Shown one piece after another: positions 42,241 to 50,537 of a DNA stretch of 64,000 nucleotides. Each line of letters begins with the position of its first letter. Position 1 is the stretch's first letter. Source of the DNA: Microbaculum sp051390635 (GTDB lineage Bacteria > Pseudomonadota > Alphaproteobacteria > Rhizobiales > Tepidamorphaceae); assembly GCF_051390635.1 (NCBI RefSeq), contig NZ_JBPODT010000004.1, positions 372,001 to 436,000 on the forward strand, given 5' to 3'. Under the pieces are notes generated by a model. It was not told the DNA's origin. It saw nothing but the letters and a program-made list of their open reading frames with translations, and ran no database searches. Position numbers and translations under genes: made by a program.

Positions 42241-44817
42241 TCACAGCGTGCGCTGGATCTCTTCGACGGTGTAGCACTCGATCACGTCGCCGGAACGCAT
42301 GTCCTGGTAGTTCTCGAAGGCCATGCCGCATTCCTGACCGGCCTTGACCTCGCGAACCTCGTCCTTGAAGCGCTTGAGCGTCGACAGCTTGCCCTCGTGG
42401 ATGACGACATCGTCGCGGATCAGGCGGACACTGGCACCACGCTGAACGACACCGTCGGTGACGCGGCAACCGGCGACCTTGCCGACCTTGGAGATGTTGA
42501 ACACCTCGAGGATCTCCGCATTGCCGAGCATCTCCTCGCGCAACGTCGGCGACAACAGACCCGACATCGCCGCCTTCACGTCGTCCACCAGGTGGTAGAT
42601 GACGTTGTAGTAGCGGATCTCGACCCCGTCGCGCTCGGCTGCCTCGCGGGCCTGCCGGTTGGCGCGGACGTTGAAGGCGAGAATGACCGCGTTGGAGGCG
42701 GCCGCCAGCGTCACGTCGGATTCGGTGATGCCACCGACACCGGACGACAGAACCCGGGCGCCGACTTCGTCGGTGCCGAGCTTGTCGAGGGCAGCAACGA
42801 TTGCTTCGGCAGAGCCCTGCACGTCGGCCTTGAGCACCAGCGGGAACTCGGCACGTCCCTGCTCCTTGAGCTGGGACATCATCTGTTCCAGCGAGGTCTT
42901 GGCACCGCCGCCGCGCGCCTGCAGGCGCTCGCGCTTCTTGCGCTGGCGATAATCGCTGATCTCGCGGGCACGCGCGTCCGAATCGACGACGGCGAAGCGA
43001 TCGCCGGCCTCCGGCGTGCCGTCGAGACCGAGCACCTCAACCGGGGTCGCGGGACCGGCGGACTGGACGCTGCGGCCGTGGTCGTCGACCAAGGCGCGGA
43101 CCTTGCCGGATTCGGCGCCGCACACGAGGATGTCGCCGACATTCAGAGTGCCGCGCTGAACGAGCACGGTGGCGACCGGACCGCGACCCTTGTCGAGCTT
43201 CGCCTCGATGACGATGCCTTCGGCGGGACGGTCCGGATTGGCCGTGAGCTCCAGAACCTCGGCCTGAAGCTGGATAGCCTCGAGCAGCTTCTCCAGGTTC
43301 AGGTGCTTGAGCGCCGAAACCTCGACCTCGAGCGTGTCGCCGCCCATCGATTCGACGACGATATCCTGGCGCAGGAGATCGGTGCGCACGCGGCTCGGGT
43401 CGGCTTCCGGCTTGTCGATCTTGTTGATCGCCACGATGATCGGAACTTCCGCGGCGCGGGCGTGATTGATCGCCTCGATCGTCTGCGGCATGACGCCGTC
43501 ATCGGCGGCAACGACCAGCACGACGAGGTCGGTGACCTTGGCGCCGCGGGCACGCATCGAGGTGAAGGCCTCGTGGCCCGGCGTGTCGATGAAGGTGATG
43601 ACCTGGCCGTCGGGCGCCTTGGCTTGATAGGCGCCGATATGCTGCGTGATGCCGCCGGCCTCACCGGAGACCACGTTGGCCTCACGGATCGCGTCGAGCA
43701 GCGACGTCTTGCCGTGGTCGACGTGGCCCATGATGGTGACCACCGGCGGACGGGCCTTCATGTCGGCGGGATTGTCGTCCTCGCCGTACAGCCCTTCCTC
43801 GACATCGGCCTCGGAGACGCGCTTGACCATATGGCCCATCTCCGTGGCAATGATTTCAGCCGTATCGGCATCGATGATGTCGTTGATCTTGAGCATCTGG
43901 CCCTGCTGCATGAGCAGCTTGATCACATCGACCGCGCGCTCGGCCATGCGGTTGGCGAGCTCCTGGATGGTGATCGTCTCGGGCAGAATCACCTCGCGTG
44001 CGATCTTCTCGCCCGGCTCACGCGGCCCGGCGGCGCGCTTCTCGCGCTCGCGGCGGCGACGCATCGCGGCCAGGGAGCGGTTGCGTTCGTTCTCGTCGAG
44101 GGCGTTCGAAATGGTGAGACGACCGCGCCGACGTTCCTCGCCGCGGCGCACCGGCTTCTGCTCGGCCGCCTTGCGCTTGGCCTTGGCGGCCTCGGCTGCC
44201 TCCTCGGCCGCCCGGGCTTCGCGCGTGGGCGCGGCCGGCGCAGGCGCCGCCGCCGCCGCGGGCGTCGCTGCTTCCGGCACCCGCTTCTTTGCTTCCTGCT
44301 CGGCCTGCTCGCGAGCCTCTTCCTCGGCCTTGAGTCGCGTTTCTTCCTCGAGCTGGCGCTTCTCCGTCTCCTCGCGTTCCTTCTTCAGGCGCTCCTCGTC
44401 GGCGGCACGGCGCTTGGCTTCGCTCTCGGCGACGCGGCGCTCCTCCTCCTCGCGAACCTTCGCCTCGGCGAGCGCGAGGGCGCGGGCGCCCTTCTCCTCG
44501 TTGGTCAGAGTGCGCAGTACGACACCGCCGCGCGCAGCTTCGGCCGGCGCGGGCTTGGGTGCGGGCGCGGGTGCGGCCGCCTTCTCAGGCTCCGGCTTAG
44601 GCGCCTCCTGTACCGGCGCGGGCTCGGGTGCCTGCGCTTCCGCCTCGGCGCCACCCACGATGGTGCGGCGCTTCTTCTTCTCGACAAGAACCGGCTTTGA
44701 TCGGCCACGCGGAAAGTTCTGCCTGACCGTGCCCGACTCGACCGTGCGGCGCAGGCTGAGCGTCTTGCGCCCGCCAAGCGTCAGCGTCTTGTCGTCCGGC
44801 TGCTTCGTGTCGCTCAT
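42241..44817 (-). CDS. infB: Translation initiation factor IF-2
   Basis: An 858-residue GTPase that places initiator tRNA on the 30S subunit. It has an IF2-associated N-terminal domain with KTLTLGGRKTLSLRR (10-24), a long charged and Ala/Pro-rich linker (about 55-235), and an IF2_N domain around 279-330. The G domain follows, with GHVDHGKT (364-371) and later NKIDKP; domains II-IV end in SGDVIECYTVEEIQRTL. The ATG at 44817 follows AGGAAGGA. Its start overlaps the end of the ylxR gene by 4 bp. Confidence 0.97.
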   Translation of the reverse strand: MSDTKQPDDKTLTLGGRKTLSLRRTVESGTVRQNFPRGRSKPVLVEKKKRRTIVGGAEAEAQAPEPAPVQEAPKPEPEKAAAPAPAPKPAPAEAARGGVVLRTLTNEEKGARALALAEAKVREEEERRVAESEAKRRAADEERLKKEREETEKRQLEEETRLKAEEEAREQAEQEAKKRVPEAATPAAAAAPAPAAPTREARAAEEAAEAAKAKRKAAEQKPVRRGEERRRGRLTISNALDENERNRSLAAMRRRREREKRAAGPREPGEKIAREVILPETITIQELANRMAERAVDVIKLLMQQGQMLKINDIIDADTAEIIATEMGHMVKRVSEADVEEGLYGEDDNPADMKARPPVVTIMGHVDHGKTSLLDAIREANVVSGEAGGITQHIGAYQAKAPDGQVITFIDTPGHEAFTSMRARGAKVTDLVVLVVAADDGVMPQTIEAINHARAAEVPIIVAINKIDKPEADPSRVRTDLLRQDIVVESMGGDTLEVEVSALKHLNLEKLLEAIQLQAEVLELTANPDRPAEGIVIEAKLDKGRGPVATVLVQRGTLNVGDILVCGAESGKVRALVDDHGRSVQSAGPATPVEVLGLDGTPEAGDRFAVVDSDARAREISDYRQRKKRERLQARGGGAKTSLEQMMSQLKEQGRAEFPLVLKADVQGSAEAIVAALDKLGTDEVGARVLSSGVGGITESDVTLAAASNAVILAFNVRANRQAREAAERDGVEIRYYNVIYHLVDDVKAAMSGLLSPTLREEMLGNAEILEVFNISKVGKVAGCRVTDGVVQRGASVRLIRDDVVIHEGKLSTLKRFKDEVREVKAGQECGMAFENYQDMRSGDVIECYTVEEIQRTL

Positions 44818-45500
44818 TCGGTCCTTCCTGCGAATTCGTCCGGTGACAGGTCCGCCGCCCCTTCGACTTCGCCAAAATAGCGGTCTACAAGGCGGCAACG
44901 CGCGATCACCGCGCCACTGGCGCCGCCCTTCTCAAGGGCAGCATGTATCACATTCCCACGGCCTAAGGCCAAACTCATTTCCGCCGAGGTGAACGCCCGA
45001 CATCGATAGGGCGTCTCAGCACCGGCCCTGGCCCCCGCGTACGCCGCCTGATCGAGCTTGCGTAAGCCGTCCGCGGCCGCGTCGGAGGCGTGCAGCACGA
45101 GTGCGGCGCGGCCGCCTCGCAGCATCGCGTCGACTTCGGCGAATCCGACCGCCAGCCGACCGGCCTTGCGCTCCAGTCCCAACCGACCGAGCGCCAAGTC
45201 CTTCATCTGCATCCCGACGTTGTCTGCGAGGTCGTCGGAAGTCCGCGACTCCGCCCGGAACGCCCGGGAAAACAGCTTCTTGCGCGCGGCCTCCGCGACC
45301 ACCCGCCGGTCCGCCGACACCCAAACGCCGCGGCCGGGAAGCCGGCGACGCAAATCGGGAACGACCGACCCATCCGGCGCGCGCGCGAACCGGATCAGGT
45401 CATCGACCGGCAGCGACCGACGCGTGACGATACAACGACGCTGCGGCGCCCGGTCTCGCGGGCCCGCGTCGGCCTCATCGGCGGCGACATCGTCGACCAC
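44814..45500 (-). CDS. YlxR/DUF448 RNA-binding protein with C-terminal L7Ae-like domain
   Basis: A 228-residue protein of the nusA-infB operon. The N-terminal YlxR domain (about residues 18-85) has RRCIVTRRSLPVDDLIRFARAPDGSVVPDL and RLPGRGVWVSADR; the signature GRGVWV is diagnostic. The C-terminal half (about 95-190; KAGRLAVGFAEVDAMLRGGRAALVLHASDAAADG) is an L7Ae/YlxQ-like RNA-binding fold that in Gram-positive bacteria is a separate gene. YlxR has been linked to RNase P regulation. It overlaps infB by 4 bp and lies 19 bp downstream of nusA. Confidence 0.9.
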   Translation of the reverse strand: MVDDVAADEADAGPRDRAPQRRCIVTRRSLPVDDLIRFARAPDGSVVPDLRRRLPGRGVWVSADRRVVAEAARKKLFSRAFRAESRTSDDLADNVGMQMKDLALGRLGLERKAGRLAVGFAEVDAMLRGGRAALVLHASDAAADGLRKLDQAAYAGARAGAETPYRCRAFTSAEMSLALGRGNVIHAALEKGGASGAVIARCRLVDRYFGEVEGAADLSPDEFAGRTE

Positions 45501-45519
45501 CGTGTCCGCTTCACGCGCA

Positions 45520-47157
45520 TCAAACCGATTCGCCAGCGTTATCCTCCTCGGCCTCCACTTCGGCGCCTTCCTCGGCCGGCTCTTCCTGCATCGCGGCGAG
45601 ATCGGCCTCGGAGACCCATCCTGCCTTGAGACGGGCAGCCATGATCATCGCCTCCGCTTCCTCGCGCGACAGGTCGAAACCATCAAGGAAGCCCGCGAAG
45701 CGCTTGCTCTCGCCGTCAACGCGCTCGAACCAGCCGGTCAGGTCGTCGGTGGCGCAACCGGCCAGATCGTCGACCGTCTTGACGTCGTTCTCGCCGAGCG
45801 CAACCAGCATCGCGGTCGACACGCCCGGCACCTCGGCCAGCGCGTCCTCGACACCGATTTCGCGGCGCTTGGCCGTCAGCTCTTCCTCGAGACGCTGCAG
45901 ATATTCCTTGGCGCGAAGCTGGATTTCCTCGGCCGTCTCCTCGTCGAAGCCTTCGATACCGGCGACCTCGTCGAGCGGCACATACGCGACTTCCTCGACG
46001 CTGGAGAAGCCCTCGGAAACCAGCAGCTGGGCGACGACCTCGTCGACGTCAAGCGCTTCCATGAACATATCGGTGCGCTCGGCGAACTCCTTCTGCCGGC
46101 GCTCCGACTCCTCCTGCTCGGTGAGGATGTCGATATCCCAGCCGGTGAGCTGCGAGGCGAGGCGGACGTTCTGGCCGCGACGGCCGATGGCCAGCGACAG
46201 CTGATCGTCGGGCACCACCACCTCGATGCGCTCGGCATCCTCGTCGAGCACCACCTTGACCACCTCGGCGGGCTGCAGCGCGTTGACGATGAAGCTCGCG
46301 GCCTCCGGCGACCACGGAATGATATCGATCTTCTCGCCCTGCAACTCGTTGACGACGGCCTGGACGCGGCTGCCGCGCATGCCGACGCAGGCGCCGACCG
46401 GATCGATCGAGGAGTCGTTGGAGATCACGGCGATCTTGGCGCGCGATCCGGGATCGCGGGCGACCGACTTGATCTCGATGATGCCGTCGTAGATCTCCGG
46501 CACTTCCTGACCAAACAGCTTCGCCATGAACTGCGGATGCGTGCGCGACAGGAAGATCTGCGGTCCGCGCTGCTCCGAGCGCACGTCGTAGATATAGGCG
46601 CGGACGCGGTCACCGGGACGGTACGTCTCGCGGGGGATCAGCTCGTCGCGGCGGATGATCGACTCGGCGCGGCCAAGGTCGACGATGACGTTGCCGTACT
46701 CCACGCGCTTGACGACGCCGTTGACGACATCGCCGATGCGATCCTTGTATTCGTCGTACTGGCGCTCGCGCTCGGCCTCGCGCACCTTCTGCACGATGAC
46801 CTGCTTGGCCGACTGGGCGGCGATGCGGCCAAAGTCGAGGGGCGGAAGCGGCTCGGACATGAAGTCCCCGACCTGGGCGGCCGGATTGCGCTCGCGGGCG
46901 TCCTCGACGGAAATCTCGGCGGCGGGATTCTCAAGCGTCTCGACCACCTCGCGCAGGCGGGTCAGCCTGATCTCGCCAGTCTTCGAGTTGATCTCGGCCT
47001 TGATGTTGGTCTCGCTGCCGTAGCGCGAGCGGGCTGCTTTCTGGATGGCGTCTTCCATCGCCGAAATGACGATCTGCCGATCGATAACCTTTTCGCGCGC
47101 CACCGCGTCTGCGATCTGCAGAAGCTCGAGCCTGTTGGCACTAACAGCCGTCGCCAT
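45520..47157 (-). CDS. nusA: Transcription elongation and termination factor NusA
   Basis: A 545-residue RNA polymerase-binding factor. It has an N-terminal RNAP-binding domain (about 1-130), an S1 domain (about 134-200; GDVVNGVVKRVEYGNVIVDLG), two KH domains (about 230-345; DPVGACVGMRGSRVQAVVNELQGEKIDII and SLAIGRRGQNVRLASQLTGW) and two C-terminal helix-hairpin repeats (about 365-520) that contact the alpha subunit. The tail is acidic. It is 14 bp downstream of rimP and 19 bp upstream of the ylxR gene. Confidence 0.97.
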   Translation of the reverse strand: MATAVSANRLELLQIADAVAREKVIDRQIVISAMEDAIQKAARSRYGSETNIKAEINSKTGEIRLTRLREVVETLENPAAEISVEDARERNPAAQVGDFMSEPLPPLDFGRIAAQSAKQVIVQKVREAERERQYDEYKDRIGDVVNGVVKRVEYGNVIVDLGRAESIIRRDELIPRETYRPGDRVRAYIYDVRSEQRGPQIFLSRTHPQFMAKLFGQEVPEIYDGIIEIKSVARDPGSRAKIAVISNDSSIDPVGACVGMRGSRVQAVVNELQGEKIDIIPWSPEAASFIVNALQPAEVVKVVLDEDAERIEVVVPDDQLSLAIGRRGQNVRLASQLTGWDIDILTEQEESERRQKEFAERTDMFMEALDVDEVVAQLLVSEGFSSVEEVAYVPLDEVAGIEGFDEETAEEIQLRAKEYLQRLEEELTAKRREIGVEDALAEVPGVSTAMLVALGENDVKTVDDLAGCATDDLTGWFERVDGESKRFAGFLDGFDLSREEAEAMIMAARLKAGWVSEADLAAMQEEPAEEGAEVEAEEDNAGESV

Positions 47158-47171
47158 TTGGTTCTCCGTTG

Positions 47172-47789
47172 CTATTGCTCGGCGCTGTCGCGCCGTCGCG
47201 CCTTTTCGCCCTTCAGGGCCTCGGCAATCAATGAGTCCGTCAGCACCAGCCGCGCCTCGGCGACATCCTCGATGGGGATCGCCACGAGCGCCGGACCGGT
47301 ATCGTCCTTGGTCTTCTCGATAAGCTCGACCTGGATGTTGCCATCGTCGATGCCGGTGATGCGGCCACGGAACCGCTTGCGGCCGTCGACGGCGACGGCG
47401 AGCTCGATCTTGGCCTCGTGCCCCGTCCAGCGCTCGAAGTCGCGACGGCGCACCAGCGGCCTGTCGATTCCCGGCGAGGAGATCTCCAGGTGGTAGGCCC
47501 GGTCGACCGGGTCCTCGACATCCAGCACCGGCGACAGGGCGCGCGAGAAATCGGCGCAGTCGTCGACCGTCATCTCGCCATCGGGGCGCTCGGCCATAAC
47601 CTGCACGGTGCAGCCGTCACGTCCACTGATCTTGACGCGCACCAGATCGAATCCGAGATCGGCGGCGACCGGCTCGGCGATCGCGGCAACCCGCGCGGCA
47701 AGGCCGGTCTCGCGCACGATGCGCGGATCGTCCCCGACCTCCGGCCCGTTTTCGGCCGCCTCGGTATCGTTCGCCGGATTCGCCTGCAT
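47172..47789 (-). CDS. rimP: Ribosome maturation factor RimP
   Basis: A 205-residue factor for assembly of the 30S subunit. The N-terminal domain (about 30-115) contains FDLVRVKISGRDGCTVQVMAERPDGEMTVDDC and YHLEISSPGIDRPLVRRRDFERW, both family hallmarks. The C-terminal SH3-like domain ends around 175 and is followed by a short basic tail. It is the first gene of the transcription/translation operon that continues to pnp; the 179-bp upstream region holds a promoter and a leader hairpin. Confidence 0.94.
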   Translation of the reverse strand: MQANPANDTEAAENGPEVGDDPRIVRETGLAARVAAIAEPVAADLGFDLVRVKISGRDGCTVQVMAERPDGEMTVDDCADFSRALSPVLDVEDPVDRAYHLEISSPGIDRPLVRRRDFERWTGHEAKIELAVAVDGRKRFRGRITGIDDGNIQVELIEKTKDDTGPALVAIPIEDVAEARLVLTDSLIAEALKGEKARRRDSAEQ

Positions 47790-47836
47790 GGACGCTCTGT
47801 CAAAGCCCTCGACTACGAGGCCGGTAACACCTAAAG

Positions 47837-47861
47837 GAGCGGGCCCCCGGAGGACCCACTC
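47837..47861 (-). other. Leader hairpin of the rimP-nusA operon
   Basis: On the minus strand, GAGTGGGTCC (47861-47852) pairs with GGGCCCGCTC (47846-47837) with two G-U pairs and a 5-base loop. It lies between the predicted promoter and the rimP start, 47 bp upstream of that start, and is followed only by a short CTTT, so a leader structure is more likely than a full terminator. Autoregulation by NusA is a speculation. Confidence 0.45.
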
Positions 47862-47901
47862 TCAATCCGTCACCGACATCATGAGATTGGAATTACCCAA
47901 G

Positions 47902-47930
47902 TAAATATACGTGTGGCGGCATCTACGCAA
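47902..47930 (-). promoter_or_regulatory. Sigma-70-like promoter of the rimP operon
   Basis: On the minus strand TTGCGT (47930-47925) and TATTTA (47907-47902) are separated by exactly 17 bp. The hexamers match four of six (-35) and four of six (-10) consensus positions. Transcription would start near 47895, about 105 bases before rimP. Confidence 0.5.
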
Positions 47931-47968
47931 GGGTTACGCGGCGAATCATCCTTGCCCCGACCGTCGGA

Positions 47969-48658
47969 TCAGACCCGGCGGAATGTCAGGTAGCATGGAA
48001 AGCGGCCCGCCTTGACCGCCTTTTCCTCGTAGCGCGTCCCCGGCCAGGGTTGCCATGGATTTCGCCAGTCGTCGCCGCTTCTGGCGGCCCACTCGAAATC
48101 GTCGCGCTGCGCCAACAGCCGCAGGGACCGGTCGGCATAGTCGTCGATATCGGTAGCGAATCGCAGCTCGGCGCCGGGCTTCATCACGCGGGCAAGCGCA
48201 TCGAGATTCCCGGCCGACAGGAAGCGGCGCTTGCGGTGGCGGCGCTTCGGCCAGGGATCGGGGTAGAGCAGCCAGACACAATCGAGCGAACCGGCCGGCA
48301 GCCAGTCGATCACCTGGCGCGCGTCATCGCCGTGGACGCGGATGTTGTCGAGGCCGCGCTCCTCGATTTCGACGAGCAATTTGGCGACGCCGTTGACGAA
48401 GGGCTCGCAACCGATGAAGCCCACGCCGCGGTTCCCGTCGGCACGGAAGCCCAGATGCTCGCCGCCGCCGAAGCCGATCTCCAGATGGACCGCCTCGACG
48501 GGCGCGGGGAACAGCGCGCGCGGATCGGCCGGGCAGGGGCCGTCGAGCGGCAGCGCCAGCCGCGGCAGCAGCGTCTCGAGCAGCCCCGCTTGGCGGGGCC
48601 GCAACTTGTGTCCCTTATGCCGGCCGTAGAGCAGCCGGCGTGCGCGATCTTCAGGCAA
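47969..48658 (-). CDS. trmB: tRNA (guanine-N7)-methyltransferase
   Basis: A 229-residue SAM-dependent enzyme that methylates G46 in the tRNA variable loop. The SAM motif is LEIGFGGGEHLG (about residues 60-71), followed by GFIGCEPFVNGVAKLL, and the catalytic LLYPDPWPKRRHRKRRFL (about 130-147). The start is taken as a TTG at 48658, giving an N-terminus 11 residues before the conserved GRHKGHKLRPRQ; an ATG at 48712 would overlap metK by 62 bp. The gene overlaps the end of metK by 8 bp on the same strand. Confidence 0.9.
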   Translation of the reverse strand: MPEDRARRLLYGRHKGHKLRPRQAGLLETLLPRLALPLDGPCPADPRALFPAPVEAVHLEIGFGGGEHLGFRADGNRGVGFIGCEPFVNGVAKLLVEIEERGLDNIRVHGDDARQVIDWLPAGSLDCVWLLYPDPWPKRRHRKRRFLSAGNLDALARVMKPGAELRFATDIDDYADRSLRLLAQRDDFEWAARSGDDWRNPWQPWPGTRYEEKAVKAGRFPCYLTFRRV

Positions 48659-49820
48659 ATGCGCTCTTGAGCTCGTCGGCGAGATCGACCTTCTCCCAGG
48701 AGAATCCGCCATCCGGTTCCGGCTCACGGCCGAAATGGCCGTAGGCGGCGGTGCGCGCGTAGATCGGCCGGTCGAGCCTGAGGTGCTCGCGAATGCCGCG
48801 CGGTGACAGATCCACAACGTCGGAGAGCACCGTCTCGAGCTTCGCCTCGTCCACCTGGCCGGTTCCGTGCAGATCGACATAGAGCGACAGCGGCTTGGAA
48901 ACGCCGATCGCGTACGAGATCTGGATGGTGCACCGGTCGGCGAGACCGGCGGCCACCACGTTCTTGGCGAGATAGCGACAGGCATAGGCGGCGGAGCGGT
49001 CGACCTTGGTCGGATCCTTGCCGGAGAAGGCGCCGCCGCCGTGCGGGGCCGCGCCGCCATAGGTGTCGACGATGATCTTGCGTCCGGTCAGACCGCAATC
49101 GCCGTCGGGACCGCCGATGACGAACCGGCCGGTCGGATTGACGTAGAATTCCTCCTCCGGGCACATCCAGCCGTCGGGCAGAACGTCGTGCACGAATGGA
49201 CGGACGATCTCGCGGACCGCCTCGGTCGACAGCGCTTCGCCATGCTGGGTCGAGACGACGATCGACGTGGCGCCAACGGGCTTGCCGCCGGCGTAGCGCA
49301 GCGTGACCTGGCTCTTGGCGTCGGGCTCCAGGCCCGGCTGGGCGCCGGAATGGCGCGCGTCCGCCATCGCCTTCAGGATGTTGTGGGCGTAGTAGATCGG
49401 CGCGGGCATGAGCGCGGGGGTCTCGCGGCAGGCATATCCGAACATGATGCCCTGATCGCCGGCACCCTCGTCCTTGTTGCCGGCGGCATCGACGCCCTGG
49501 GCGATATCGGAGGACTGGGAGTGGACGTAGACCTCGACGGCGGCGTCGCGCCAGTGGAAGCCCGACTGTTCGTAGCCGATCTGCTTGACCGCCTCGCGGG
49601 CGATCTCCTCGAGATGGCTATGGGTGATGGTGTCGGGACCGCGGACCTCGCCGGCGAGCACGATTCGGTTCGTGGTGACCATGGTCTCGACGGCGACGCG
49701 CGCGTCCGGCTGAGCGCCGAGATAGGCGTCCACGATGGCATCCGAGATCCGGTCACAGACCTTGTCTGGATGGCCCTCGGATACGGATTCGCTCGTGAAT
49801 AGATAGTCGCTGCGCGCCAC
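48651..49820 (-). CDS. metK: S-adenosylmethionine synthetase
   Basis: A 389-residue enzyme that makes SAM from ATP and methionine. The opening ARSDYLFTSESVSEGHPDKVCDRISDAIVDA and the GAGDQGIMFGYA motif (about residues 118-129) and GGGAFSGKDPTKVDRSAAY (about 250-268) are invariant features. The start is a GTG at 49820 that yields this family N-terminus and follows GGAG; an ATG at 49916 would add 32 unusual residues. It lies 123 bp downstream of the PraR-like gene, same strand, in the conserved order lnt - regulator - metK - trmB. Confidence 0.96.
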   Translation of the reverse strand: MARSDYLFTSESVSEGHPDKVCDRISDAIVDAYLGAQPDARVAVETMVTTNRIVLAGEVRGPDTITHSHLEEIAREAVKQIGYEQSGFHWRDAAVEVYVHSQSSDIAQGVDAAGNKDEGAGDQGIMFGYACRETPALMPAPIYYAHNILKAMADARHSGAQPGLEPDAKSQVTLRYAGGKPVGATSIVVSTQHGEALSTEAVREIVRPFVHDVLPDGWMCPEEEFYVNPTGRFVIGGPDGDCGLTGRKIIVDTYGGAAPHGGGAFSGKDPTKVDRSAAYACRYLAKNVVAAGLADRCTIQISYAIGVSKPLSLYVDLHGTGQVDEAKLETVLSDVVDLSPRGIREHLRLDRPIYARTAAYGHFGREPEPDGGFSWEKVDLADELKSAFA

Positions 49821-49943
49821 GGCCTGCCGGCTCCCTGTTATCAAGACGGGACATACTCCGGGGGACAGTCCGCCCCCCGGCGACCGGTTTGTGACAGCCT
49901 CCCCCGATCCCGTCAAGCAAGACGGGGGAACGGCGAGAAACGC

Positions 49944-50348
49944 CTAGTCGGTGTCGCTCGAAACCGCCTGAACCAGCTCGACCACCTTGCGACGCACCCG
50001 CGGATCGGAGATCCGCAGGAAGGCCTTGTTGAGCTGGAGGCCCTCGGCGGAGGAGATGAAATCCACCACGTAGCGCTCGGACTTGGTTTCCGAAAAACCC
50101 TCGTCCGCCGGGTTCTGGCCGGGGATGTCCTCGAAGAAGAACGAGACAGGCACGCCAAGAACCTGCGCGATCCTGTACAGCCGGCTGGAGCCGATGCGGT
50201 TGGTCCCCTTCTCGTATTTCTGGACCTGCTGGAAGGTGATGCCGAGCTGCTCGCCCAGCTTCTCCTGACTCATGCCAATCAGTACACGACGCAGGCGGAC
50301 GCGGCTGCCGACATGGACGTCGATAGGGTTGGGTGCCTTACGATTCAT
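49944..50348 (-). CDS. praR: PraR-like XRE-family helix-turn-helix regulator
   Basis: A 134-residue regulator with one XRE/Cro-type helix-turn-helix (about residues 13-68; IGMSQEKLGEQLGITFQQVQKYEKGTNRI). The C-terminal part ends DPRVRRKVVELVQAVSSD. It matches PraR, a Hyphomicrobiales regulator that controls surface attachment and quorum-sensing genes in Rhizobium and Azorhizobium; that function here is inferred from similarity and from its conserved place between lnt and metK. The ATG at 50348 gives NRKAPNPIDVHVGSRVRLRR, the family start. A candidate operator lies upstream. Confidence 0.85.
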   Translation of the reverse strand: MNRKAPNPIDVHVGSRVRLRRVLIGMSQEKLGEQLGITFQQVQKYEKGTNRIGSSRLYRIAQVLGVPVSFFFEDIPGQNPADEGFSETKSERYVVDFISSAEGLQLNKAFLRISDPRVRRKVVELVQAVSSDTD

Positions 50349-50474
50349 CAGATCTTGTTCTTTGTGACGGACGCGTTTGCCGCACCGTCTGGTTCGGATC
50401 GAGACGCCGCCTTCGTTGGGTGGCGCCGGTTGCATGTGCCACAGTCGGCGCACATTGCGCCATGGGTGAAACGA

Positions 50475-50486
50475 GGTCAAATGACC
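50475..50486. promoter_or_regulatory. Inverted repeat GGTCAAATGACC in the praR promoter
   Basis: GGTCA-AA-TGACC overlaps, on the minus strand, a TTGACC that would be a -35 element with a -10-like CAATGT 17 bp further, about 120 bp before the start codon. The location over a -35 hexamer suits a repressor or autoregulation site. Binding protein unknown. Confidence 0.4.
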
Positions 50487-50537
50487 AATCATCCAGCCTG
50501 CGGCAACGACGACCATATAACGGATTCCCGGTCATTG

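Noticed and set aside
47837..47861. Degenerate tRNA in the rimP leader
   Set aside because: Only one arm can be folded; no T-loop GTTCRA or CCA-end-compatible acceptor stem was found.
49821..49943. Possible SAM/SAH riboswitch before metK
   Set aside because: A TCACAA and a GGAGC element are present, but I could not form the pseudoknot between them and the ribosome binding site. A covariance-model search would be needed; a significant hit would revive the idea.
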